This document shows positions 50,721-62,370 of a DNA stretch of 64,000 nt, piece after piece; within the stretch, counting starts at the first letter, position 1; the number at the start of each line of letters is the position of its first letter. Source of the stretch: Trogon surrucura. Its lineage: Eukaryota > Chordata > Aves > Trogoniformes > Trogonidae. The notes beneath the pieces are model-generated. The model was not told the DNA's origin. It saw only the letters and a list, made by a program, of their open reading frames with translations, and searched no databases. The position numbers and the translations under genes are program-made. The stretch lies in the NCBI GenBank assembly GCA_020746105.1, contig CM036617.1, forward strand, positions 147,936,578 to 148,000,577, in the 5' to 3' direction.

Positions 50721-51462
50721 TTGGTGGCTCAGCTAAAGTAAAGAAGGGAAGGAGAGGAGCAGAAATCACCTTAGGCCAAGAAACAACAACATTTCAAATT
50801 AACCCCAAGAATAGGTTCATCTTAAAATAAAGTTCTTCTACGTCATTTTTGCTAGCATATTTTTTATTAATCTTTAAAAAGCAAAACATAATTTAACAGC
50901 TAAGCACAAATGACAATATTTTTTTTCTGAAATAATTCCGTAACTTGTTCACTTTAATATTTCTAAAACTTCTCGATCATATTTAATTTTTTGGCTGAAA
51001 CTATTTGAATCATGTCAGTCCTCTTACTTTTCTTGGATCTTTGCTTCCCATTAAGGAAGCGATTTCACAATGAATGTGCCACTCGGTGGTAACAAGCATT
51101 TCTGTGTCACTGAATACAATACAAAACATTGAACTTACAAGTAGAAGAGCAGAACTTAGGGGAATTTGCTACAGATCCACTGTACAGAACAAAGATGGGG
51201 GTTTTTTATCAGAAGGGCTGTGCTACTCCAGTGACTTTGCACAAGTCTGCAAACACTACTAAGAGGACCCAGGAGTCTTAAAGACTTCAGTCCTAGAACT
51301 ATGTACACACAGCTGATGATGACAATGCACAAAAAAACAGGGGAACACAAAAAGACGGCTCATCTTGTGCTCCAGAATAGCTTCATGCAAAAATGCTGCA
51401 CAGGAAAACTACAAGGAGGGAAGCTCAGAAAGAAAACATGAATCCCTAATTAAAATATTTTA

Positions 51463-51540
51463 TAATCATAGAACAACTTTGGTTGGAAGAAGCTTTTGGA
51501 GGTCATCTGGTCTAACACCACCCAACGCACAGCCAACTTA
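51463..51540 (-). mobile_element. CR1 3'-end fragment, minus strand
   Basis: AATCATAGAACAACTTTGG, then TTGGAAGAAGCTTTTGGAGGTCATCTGGTC, ending ACAGCCAACTTA. It matches the 3' UTR of an older CR1 subfamily with several substitutions, and about 80 bases are present. Confidence 0.85.
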
Positions 51541-52206
51541 GTAGCTTCATGTTTTTCTCATACTTTTATTTCAAAGAGAAAACAAGAATAACCATAATAA
51601 TTTACAAAGGGATAAAAAAAAGTCTTTGTGACTTACCTAAAAACATGGCATGCAAGTCATCTAATTTAAAAAAAAAAAAGAAAAAAGAAGAAGCAAACTC
51701 TCTGAAGTGTCTTCTAGGCTACCTGCCCTTGATTTAATACTCCCTCTTTACAAAACACCTTTGAAGTCCAAGAGAAGGCATGACACAGAAGCTAGACAGG
51801 AATATAGGCTGACAGCAGACGAGTGAGGTTGCCTTAATATTACTATTTTCTCTCAGTGTGTTTTTTTCACTCTAACAAAGTCCAAAATGCAGACATTTTA
51901 CACCATTCTTTGGCAACTGATAAGATAAATCAAAAAGGGAGTATCTTTAAATGCTTATCTCCTCCATGCTGGGACCCTCTGGAAGCCACACTTTTGTTAT
52001 GAGCAAGACTTCTTAGTGTCTCAATTCAGTGTTCCTCACCCAGCTGGTACCACACATCAAAGTGGATGGTGCAAGAGCTTCCCAACAGGCAGGTATGGTA
52101 CTCTCTAGCCTCTGGGAAGTTCTTTTTCTAAACCCTGAAAGTTTGGATGTGCTTCTCAAGAATGCTGTTCTGTATTCCTTTCCAGGACTCTCTTAATTTT
52201 TAGTTT

Positions 52207-52241
52207 TCCTTTTTTTTTTTTTAAAAAAAAAAACCCAAACC
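52207..52241. repeat. Poly-T followed by poly-A, potential hairpin
   Basis: A run of about 14 T is followed directly by about 11 A, then CCCAAACCCTAAAC. The two runs are complementary and could fold back. It is simple-sequence expansion and not a recognisable gene end. Confidence 0.7.
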
Positions 52242-55200
52242 CTAAACATAACTTTTTCTTGTTAAACTCAGACCAATGTAGTTAACATGATAAATTTATC
52301 TGTACCTCCTAAGGTCAACAAAAGTACAAACAGGCTGAAGTCTAAGATGCACACACCTGGGTTTTCGTCAGTGCACTGTGCCTGGGAGTGACCCAGGAGA
52401 AAATCACAGTCCTCCTGTGGGACCTTTAACAGGAATCTCAAGTGGGATCCTTTCGTACAAATTGAGCTGACTAAGCATTGGGATTAAATTAAGTCAGACA
52501 GCCAAGACTTCTATAATCACTAGAGAGAGACAGGAAACTCCAGAAAGTAATTTGAATTAGTGTAACACAAGGAGAGAACTGAGAGGAAAAGAAAGTGGAG
52601 GAAACTAAGAGAAGTTTTCCCAATAGGATTTAGGAAAAAATATCACACCTAATTTTCCCTGCAGCCTTCTAAACTCTTTAAAAGCAACACGATTAAAATA
52701 CACATATACTGAAGGAACTCTGAGAACAAAGATAATAAAGGCCTACAGAAATGGTAAGGCCAGATCTCACGAACTGTTGTTTCTCAAAAACTCTCCGCCA
52801 TATGAGATGTGTATATATATATTTTTTACCGAAAACAAACAAACAATAGTCATTGTTTAATTTCATATTCTGTACAACTTGAGACTATATTCTTAAATAC
52901 TTATTTCCAATGTAATTAATTTCAGATACCAGAGAACAAAAAACTGTCTTGTAACATGAATGGCAGAAGGATGCACTTCACGCTGTTTCTCCTTTTCAAC
53001 CATATCTTTACACTTCACTTAAAAATCTAGAATGCGAGCATAATACCTCATTCATTGCTAACAGCACTATGAATGAAAGGCTCTCCAAACATCTGTTCAA
53101 TGATATTTAATGCATGGTCTAATAAGCACTGGCATTTCCCGCTCACAGATTTGTAGGAATTACATATGGGCTACAATTCTGTTGACAGATCCTTACTGTT
53201 CTGGAGAGACTCTGCCCAGTCCTCAAGGCTTTAGTTTAATTCCTTATGGACATTACCATATGCTTGCAATTCTGGCTAGTTAGGCTAAGCCAGGTTTGAT
53301 CATGGCATTCAACACACATTGTCTAAATACTATATACAGTATCAAAAGTCACTTCCCAAATTAGCTGTTGCTAGGAGAGAAAGGAACGACAGAGAAACAC
53401 AGCAATGGAACATGAACAAAATGAGCCAGACTAAGCTTTTCAAAAGAAACAGAAACATTGGTGTTTCTCCACAGAGCTGGCATTTACGAGACACTATCAT
53501 ACAGTCATGTCCATAGCCACTTCGCAGTAACAGTCCCCTTAAATCATAGAACAGTTAAATCAGCTATCACAGAGAAACAGCAAGAAAAATCAGGAATCAC
53601 TTGCTTTATTCTTACCATATAGTAGAGCATAAAACACACTTCAGTTTTTTACAGTTCTGTACTTAGAACTGCAAAGGGTGTAAGTTGGTTTTAACTTGAA
53701 AATGAAAGTATACTTACTCCCTTACTTAAGTCTTTTAAAATCCAGTACGGGAAGTTATTTCAAAGTTTTACTTCAGGGAAGTTGAAGGACAAGCAATAGA
53801 GAAGGCTTTTCAAAGTTTATTCCTTGCATTTGAGCATGCATGGAGACAGAAAGATGATCTGAAATTTGTGCAATATTAGTTACACTGAAGAGGTCCAAAA
53901 TAACGACAACGCAAGAGCTAGCACAACATCTGCATGGAAAGAAATCTTACCCAGCATAAGGAATATCTTTCTTGGTTTGTAAAGCTCCCCATGGACCTCA
54001 TCCAACACACTTTTTAGTTCTGCTCTCTTTCTATTCCCCCACTACAAACCTGCACTCATCTCAAGCTCGCTGTCTCCTCTCCACGTAATCTCAGCACTTC
54101 TGCTACAAAAAACGAACTCCTCTGCACTTCTTGCTACCTGGAGTACTTCTCCTGTATATCTACACTTGTACAGCTCTTCTCCTCCCCCATCCTCTCCCTC
54201 TCCAATTATTTAACTTCACACATGGTTATTCTGCAGCCTCGTAGTTTTGAAACACAACTCAAACCAAGAAAAAACCTTCAGTGAAAATAAAGCCATTGGA
54301 AACAATGTGATATTATCCAGCATACACAGCTGTATGTAGAAATGACTGAATGGGAAAAATACAAGGATGAAAGCGTGAACGTATGCAACTTTCAAAGTGA
54401 GGAAAAGCTAAGAAATGAGCCAGCCAAAAGTCCTTACCAGACACAGAGGCTGCTGCATTAATCTGCACAGCTTAGTGCCTGTTATCCTGCTGGGCCCTGC
54501 ATATGATTTCCAGAAGAGACCCTTAGAAACTTTCACTAGATAAACACACTGTTTAAATATCACCAAATTATTCTGTATGCTTAATACCGGAGATTTTTTT
54601 GATGGTGACTGGCCACCTGAACAGCCTGGTTCAACGCCATCCTGCTTCTTGTTCAGATTTGCAAATGATACAGCTGTCACCCTACATATGTGCCACATAT
54701 TTACCACTCACTGACAAAATCTGTTTGGCCATTCAAATGCAGATAAATTGTTGAGGTCGACAGTGGCAATGGAGAGCACCCTACCTTTTGAGCAACAGTC
54801 ATGCTATGCTAAAGTGGGAAAAAAAAAAAATAGTTCTTCTGAAATTCTTCCTAAGGAAGCCAATATTACAGGACAAGATAAAATAACACACCAAATAAGG
54901 GTGATGTGGCAGTGGGGAACAAGCTGCAAAAGTGAGGTGCACGCGGTCAACTTGGCAAAGACCCGAGGAATCCAGTTGTGGTACGAGACTATGTACACAG
55001 GCCAATCTTGAACAAGATGAAGAGAAAAGTAATGAAAAATGTTAACAAATGTCACTTCAGTTCTGCCTATTCAGAACAAACCTCTATTTCTCTGCTGTTG
55101 ACATGCTTCTCACTAGATACCAAGAAAGATTAATAAAAATGTGCCTTCCAGAAAACATCTACAAAACACTTTAGGCAACCAACCTTTGTAAGAACAGATG

Positions 55201-57291
55201 GACTTCTACAAAGTAGCAATGAATTCAAAAAAAATTTGTCAAATATTAAATTACAGCCTCCAGTTTATTCCAAGCCACCAGGTATGGAAAAAATTGTAGA
55301 AACCTTAAATATTTGGTCACCAGGCCCTGCATATTTTGTAAGCAGCAGGCATTTCCATAAGCCTATTAACCTCTTGACACAAAGGATCGCTTATTGCATG
55401 TAGGAAGCTTCTCCAATCCATGTTTTTTCTTTCAAACTAGATTAAAAAATAACAACTAACACAACGAACAAAAATGATACAGCACACTTGTGCCTTTACA
55501 CTTGAAATTCATGTGGTGTTTAGGATGCATTAAACAATGTTTTGCTTCACAGAGGTTGAGCAATTGGATGCCTTACGAGGACAGGTAGAACATCAAGACA
55601 TTCATATCTAAAAGACCAAAATAAGTTCCACAGCTGCAACAGTAAAACTGAGAAACGGAAAAATACAAACACTTGCTGAGTACTTCGAACAAAGTGGATG
55701 GAAAAAAAATCAAATGAAAATACACCCTGGAAAGCAAATGGTAACGTGCACACTCAAAATACTTGATTAAACATTTTAATATTATGTAGCTTATTCCAAC
55801 TGAAATGTGGAGTTTGGGCAATCTACAACTTCAACACAGGTGAAATGAAGTGAAATGAACTTCCCTCATTCAGCTCTACAACAGGCACCTCAGCAGACTC
55901 TCATCCACCCTGTAGCACGAACACACCACCAAGACCTTGATCTTGCAAGAACCTACACAGATCCTGAAGCCACAAGCTTAAATAAATGTTGTCATGATAG
56001 CCCAGGGAACTAAAGCTAGCTCAATAAAGCAAATATGCTGTTCTTGCTAGTTTTGTAGTGGAGAGCTGCTTGTGTCACGACAGTTCATACGACCTTCCTC
56101 TTAATCCAAAGTTTCTGTCAAAAGAGACAGAAGTCATAATCTTCCTAAGGTCAAAGTCTTGATGCTGTTAAAAATGCAAAAGCAGTTCAGAAGGCAAGGC
56201 AAAAATACCAGGTCAGTGTGGAATGAGAATATGAACAGGACTGAATATGCACCAGTCAAGTTTAAACACTATTTAATCACTAGAAAATTTTAGAAAAGAG
56301 TGGCATGCAAAGAGATTGTGTTCTCAAATAAAAAAAAAAAAAAAGATGTAAAATCTCTCTCACTGTTCGCATTAGAGATATGAGTGCTAACCCCAAAACA
56401 TGCAGCACCTCACAGAAGCAGAATGGCTCCTGGCAAACAGAATGTCTTAAACAGTCCATGATGTTGCTACTGTGTGCCTGGTATTTGCTAAGGCACCTCT
56501 ACACAATCCCCACCAGCTCTTACTGCAAATACTGCAAAAAGGGAAAGAAGAAAATGAGGTGGAAGGACATACAGTAAAGGCTACTATTAAAAATGTGAAC
56601 AGAATGAATAGAGCATGTAAAATGGAACAAAAAAAAAAAGTAAAATCAAGAGTATTTTTATTTAAAAAGAATTTTTTAAAAAAGGAGAAAGAAACACTCC
56701 CACACCAAAACCTTTGGCTTTGAAAGTGAAGAGATTCAGTGTTCATTTAAAGGTTTTATCTTCAACCATCTGTGACTTTTATTATTTTATAGTCATATAT
56801 CACTTATTGCTACACACTGTGAGGAACAAGGGAGGAGGGCTGGGGGAAAGACATTTAATGACAGTAAGCAGAGTACTTACTAATTTAAATAACTCCCAGA
56901 AATGTTCTTATCTACTGAGCAAACATTCCAGTGTTTTAATTAAGTCAAGCAGACAGAGATCAAGTGAACGTGTATATAGCAATTTAACAGTAACTTAGAG
57001 CAGTGTAAGATACACATTTATTCCTGAGGCTAAGCTGAGCATTTGAGCCTTTTTCCCTGCTTTTAAGTTATTGCATGGAGGCTCTCTAAGCTACTTTGTT
57101 ACTTACTCTAAAATTAAATGGTCTCAGCATTTAGTTGAGTAGATAAATCATTAGTAACACCATTATTTTAAAATAAATCTGTTGCTAGGTGCATAGAACA
57201 TTCAGTAGTACCCACTTCAAAGATTTAGCCAGATTTACCGACAACTGATCAAAAGGAAGGGTTAACATCACAGGAATCGGCGTCTACTTAC

Positions 57292-57360
57292 ATCGCTTCC
57301 GTCCATTAACGCAAGATGCTGGAGACCAGACTAAGCCGCAGTGGCCTCCCTGACACGGAT
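57292..57360 (-). other. Candidate 69-nt cysteine-rich coding exon
   Basis: Read on the minus strand, an acceptor TTTGTGCTTGTACAG precedes the segment and a strong donor GTAAGTAG follows it. Exactly one frame is open. It gives PCQGGHCGLVWSP, then ASCVNGRKR, with three Cys, two Gly-Gly or Cys-Gly turns and a basic end. The length is a multiple of three and both splice boundaries split a codon after its first base (phase 1-1), as is typical of extracellular modules. Five CpGs in 69 bases, and more nearby, stand out from the depleted surroundings. The spacing is loosely like follistatin- or EGF-type modules, but I cannot name the protein. No second exon of the same gene was found, so chance remains possible. 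Confidence 0.35.
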
Positions 57361-60300
57361 CTGTACAAGCACAAATTTCATAATGCCTTTGAACATGCAT
57401 CATCAGGCTTTTGTAGGAAGGAGCTGCGCTGATTTGTTTTCTTGGCATCTGTCACTGCTACACATCCACCAACTAGAATTACGTACGGGTGCAAGATGCA
57501 AGGCTCGGACGGGCCATCAAATGGCTCTACCAGGCTGCCTACACAGGAGGTGAGGAAGAAAGGAGACCGTGCCAAAACTCAGATCTTCTTCCTTACTGGG
57601 CTTTTGTAACTAACTAAAGACAAAGCAGTTTGAGTACGAGAATAACATGGGTTCAAGTACAAGTAAGACTGACAGGTGTGCCCATGCAGTTGTTGGATAA
57701 ACTGTGGGTCTCTTGATTAGAATAGTGCAGAGAAGGGAGGAATATCTGTTTCTGAGATGGGACAAACAAGAACATGATTTGGGCTTCTTGAACTAAATAC
57801 CCATCTACATTTCTGCCTATGTTCAAGCAAGACTACTAAATGTAATCCCCAACAGCAGCAGCCTTTGATTGCTTGAGTATTCCTAACACTTATCTTCTGC
57901 GTGAATTTGCTGCCTTTGAAAATAATATTTCTATTGATTTTTTTTAAGAGAAAGGTTTTATTTTTAGAAAGCACAAGTGGTGTAATACACCATTGGTCCC
58001 AACCTCTCACAACACCTTGAGTCTCAAACTGAGTCAACAAGCACTGCATTACAGAACATAAAAGTGGGGGTGTGGGTGCATCTTACAGCAACTATTTCCC
58101 TGCGTTATGGAAAAACAACAGGCATTCTGAGCAAGGAGCTGAAGGTGCAAAGAGGTTGCAGTAAGATCACAGTCACATGAGAATGGAGCAATGCCCTTAA
58201 ATGACAAAATAAGGAAATGATAGAACAAGCCTAGGTACAGAAATATTTTTTTTTAAAGTACCCTTCCAAGTTATCTATTCCTCACAATGTAGAGGAATGT
58301 AAGAATTTTCCATTCCAAGAGCATTTAAGAATATACTTTAGAAAATGACTTCAGCAAGAAATCAGGATAGGATAAAGAATAGTGTATTTTTTTCCATTAT
58401 TTGACAACATAGTTCTTTTCCCTTCAGAGCAGCAAAGACAGTTTTGCAAAACCGCTCCATTAGATCACAAAACTGCTATGGAATACTCCACTTCTTAGAT
58501 ATATCAGCATAATAATTTCAGTTGAAACCAATGCAGACAACCAGCAATTTTATGTCTTGCATCTGTCTTTACCTTATCACCAATCATAAAAATCTGAGAC
58601 CTTTATTTCAGAATAGATTTTAAATACTTCAACTAGTCAATGAAAAATTTATAGGAAAATGCTCACTATATATAGCTCTAGACAAAATTCTCCGTGATTA
58701 CTTAGAAAGCATCAAAATGCTGTAGAATCAGTTGGCCATGTACATCCAAAGAAGAAGATAAAAACAAGCTCAACAAATTACACAATGCATCTGGAAGAAG
58801 GGGAGTGGTGACTCATGAAGATACTTCATGTTTATGCTTAAGATTCAGGGGTCAAGTATAAGGATTCAAACTTTTACATTTAAGTCTAGGCTTAGATAAA
58901 GGATTTGGAAGAGAGGGACAGGACGTCAGCAAGAAAGAAAAAAACACACACTGATTCCAAACAATTTTCCCTGAGTCTGCAAACTCAGGTTAACATCCAC
59001 AAGAGCTGCTAGATGCTCACCCCCTTGGGTGTTGACTCTCATTTCATACTCGCCCTTCATTTACGTTCACCTACCCTTTAAGATCCTATATTCATGTGAT
59101 CACATATTGCCTATTCTCAAGAACTCAAGACAAAAAGAAAGCATGAATACAATTATTAACATCTCCTTAAGTTACACATAAAACTTCTTTTCAAGCAAGA
59201 GATCTAAGAGATCATCTTTTCAAGTCTGAAACCAAAAAGATTGTCTCATTCCCATTCCTAATAAGCATGCAGAAGTTTAATATCAGCATTAGTTTAAAAA
59301 TAATGTTTAACTAAAAATATGTTGGGCAAATTAAATGTGGGAAGATGAGTATTTTCAATTTTCACATGTAGAAACTTCATATACATCATCTTCATGATAG
59401 CTTTTGTCTTTTGACTAGGTGACTTGTCTAATCTCTCTGCAATTCTAACCCTTCATCTCTCAGGCATCATCATTACAAGACAGACTTCTATCAGGAAAAG
59501 ATGCTAATAGATTACATACTTCAACAGGACCTGTGCAGTGGAAAGGACAAATTAGCAATCACATAAGATAAGCATGTACGTAAGCATGAATATAACCTTG
59601 TGGGGGAGATTCTTCAGATAGTCAGCAAGAAGCAGTAGGAAAAGGTCAGAAACATCTCTTGGTAAAAAAAGAGAAAGCAAGCAGAGGTTTTATTGGGTAA
59701 GGAAAAGAGGTGGAAAATGAGGACTTCAAAGATCAATTGTTAAAACAGGCAGTTCAGAAGAAACATACAGAAAGTCAGGAAATAGCTACATGGGAAAACA
59801 GTAGTACGTAATGACGCAGCTCCTTCTGTCTAACCATCCATAAGAGCAAGCGATGTGCTAAAGCCTAAGTCATAAAACAACTTTTGGGAGTTCAGCAGGT
59901 TCTAGTCTCAGACACACAAAGCAGGCAATTATGATGGGGAATAGATTTAACAGTGGGGACGAAAGAGAAAGCCAAAAAAGTTATAAGGGTACTCAGTATT
60001 TCAAGAATGCAAGTACATAGATTGCTAAATGCAAAGGGAGCTAGAAAACTCCTGGGAAGCCACTTAAAGCACAGCAAGAAAAAATCACTTTAAATGTAAC
60101 AGCTCCTTCAGACAAAAAATGTAATGACACCTTCAGACAACAGAAACACTCAAGGCACACTAAGAACAAACCCTTCACAGAGAGCCCAGTAATGTCTACA
60201 GAGCTCTCTGCAAAGCACTTCAGCAGCTCTGCAAACCTCATCCTGCCCGCTGTCACACCAAAGTCTTGCCAGGACCGAAAACAAACCAGATTTCTCCAGT

Positions 60301-61731
60301 CTCAGTTGCGTTCTCCAGAAATTACAAGTCGAGTATACATGCATATTCTCCTTTAAAACCTCTAAGGAAAAGGAACAAGTTGTTAGTTTTGGGAGCAATA
60401 TTCATGCATCTCCCTCCTCCTTTTCCCCCTCCATTCTGTCCCTAGGAGGCTTTTTTTGTATTTTTCTCCATGAAAATAAAAGAATTGCCCCTAGTACGAG
60501 ACAGACATGTGAGGAAAGGAGGAGGTAAAGGCTTTGCTGTTTTTGTAAAGGCAATGTATTGCACGAAAACAAATAAAAATGTGAAATTGCACTGCAAGCT
60601 TGCAAACCTGCCATAGCGCTCACCAGTTACCTCAGCCTTGATATGGAGGAAGCATGGTCTCTCCAGGGGTCAGAATGATCCAGGCCCAGCCAAACCAAAC
60701 TTTCATGAGCCAGTAGCTCCCAATTCTCATGCTAAATTATATGCAAATATTTCATAATGTGAACTCCCAGAGTCAAAGCTGAAACTAAAGGACTTCATTT
60801 TAGAGTCCCAAAGAAGAGATAACTTTGTATTTCCCCAGCCACCTTCAACACACACCTATTTTCAATTGTTTCTATACATTTTCTTTCTCAACACACAACA
60901 TTCCTAAGCAGAAGCATCTGCTGCTGATGTAGGTTTTTCTCAAAGGCCATCATTGATTCACATTCCACTAGCTGGTAATCCCCTTTATCATTTGTTAAAT
61001 CAGTCCTAAAATCTACAGAGTACTTAAGTACATGCATTGCTGCAGCAATGATCGTATTCAGACCCCTTATCCTCACAATTTTTTTTTCCAAGGAGTCAGA
61101 AATGCACTATATCTGGCTACGCCAGCATCAACTCAGTTATGATACCTACAACATTTAACCCAAAGGATGACAACAGTAACTCTTGGGAATAAGAATTAGT
61201 GACTGGGCGGCTGATAGTTTTATGCTTTGATAATATTAATTTCAAATTCATTTATATCTAGAGAGTTGTTCTACGGTTCTAATTATTACATTGCTTGCTT
61301 CTCCATATGCCTATAGCAAATCCAAAGCAGAACCAAAAAGCAAACAACTTCTGGTACACAATCCTTCCCATCCCATTCCGGCTTTTAGGACATACATATT
61401 CATTGCAAATCTTGGTATCCATGTGCAGGGAAGCAACCAGTATATTAGAGAATACAAAAAAAAAAAGGAAAATCTACTAACCTGAAAGTCTTATTTCCAA
61501 TCCAGTCTGCTTCTTTCTCTATTGCACTCATGAAAGCTTGGGGTTGTTTCTTTCAGACTCCCTAAAGGCAGGGCTAACTTGTTTGTAATTAAGGAAGAAC
61601 AGGTAGGATGGACACCTCTTTACCAATCACCTGAAAGAGGTCACGTGGGCACTATTGAGTTTGAAGGTTACACCAGTTGTGTGTGAGGCAGGAGAGGGGG
61701 AAGATAGCTCAACACATTTCAGAGCAGGAAC

Positions 61732-62370
61732 TGCCATCCGGAAGGACGAAGACAGGCTGAGGGAAGGGGCCACCCAGAGCCCAGTGACACTCAGCGAGGC
61801 CAAAGGCAGAGCCCTGCCCCAGGGAGGATGAGCTCCAGCAGCAGAGATGGCCAGTGTCCTCCCAGATCATACCAAGGGGGACACGGTCAGTAGCTCATGG
61901 GAAGGGAGGGATCATCTTCTCTGCTCATCACTTGTTAGGACGCATCCAGTTTTGTTGCCTCCAGAAGAAAGAGATCAATAAACTGTCATGAGTTCAGCAG
62001 AGGGGCACCAAGGTGACTGCTGTAGCACCTGCCCTGGGAGGAGAGGCTGAGGGAGCTGGGCTGGTTCAGCCTGGGGAAGCAACAGTCTTAACAGCTGCCA
62101 GTCTGCATCTACAAGAAGGGTATCAAGAGAACGAAGACAAGCTCATCACAGTGGAGCATGGACAGAGGCTGAGAGACGACAGACATGAATGGAAACCACA
62201 GAGGTTCAGACTGGACATCTCTTTTATCTCTTCTGGAATTTGGTTCATCAAGTACGGGATGTGCCACAAAGGAGAGGCAACAGTATCCTTTCTGTGAGGG
62301 GGAGGTCACTGACCAACTCAACTCTCTAGAGAGGTATACAGAACCTAAATACACTGCCTGACGGCTACAA
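61732..62370 (+). mobile_element. Diverged CR1 fragment, plus strand
   Basis: The order of partial matches follows the CR1 RT C-terminal region. GCCATCCGGAAGGACGAAGACAGGCTGAGGGAAGG is followed by CCAAAGGCAGAGCCCTGCCCCAGGGAGGA. Later come GCATCCAGTTTTGTTGCC and GGAGAGGCTGAGGGAGCTGGGC, then TGGTTCAGCCTGGGGAAG, then CAGAGGTTCAGACTGGACATCTCTT and CTCTCTAGAGAGGT. Indels break the frame throughout. The 3' terminal octamers are not seen. The edges are approximate. Confidence 0.8.

Larger units (their letters stand above)
39947..51462. other. Gene-free region of 11.5 kb
   Basis: This is the longest stretch without recognisable CR1. No known protein family is seen. It contains a consensus CRE next to an inverted CCAAT box (41647-41658), a poly-C run (44238-44249), poly-A runs (45687-45701, 46111-46125), a TTTGG tract (47284-47322), a CpG cluster (49605-49740) and a homeodomain-site-rich patch (50575-50720). 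Minus-strand open frames of 137 codons (46467-46880) and 130 codons (49571-49963) have no recognisable domains. Confidence 0.5.
51541..61731. other. Gene-free region apart from one candidate exon
   Basis: About 10 kb, mostly AT-rich. It includes a T-run/A-run inverted pair at about 52211-52241 and poly-A runs (54821-54830, 56331-56344). The only coding candidate with several supporting signs is at 57292-57360. No transposon is recognised. Confidence 0.5.

Noticed and set aside
53941-54020. Minus-strand open stretch reading LDEVHGELYKPRKIF before a strong donor
   Set aside because: The donor is good, but the upstream side is purine-rich with no acceptor, and an in-frame stop lies close upstream.
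54435-54493. Possible minus-strand exon with GTAAGG donor
   Set aside because: Only one weakly supported open frame, no CpG retention, length not a multiple of three; indistinguishable from a pseudo-exon.
61560-61606. Possible plus-strand exon between TTTCTTTCAG and GTAGGA
   Set aside because: Good acceptor and one open frame, but very short and with no protein similarity; such pairs are frequent by chance.
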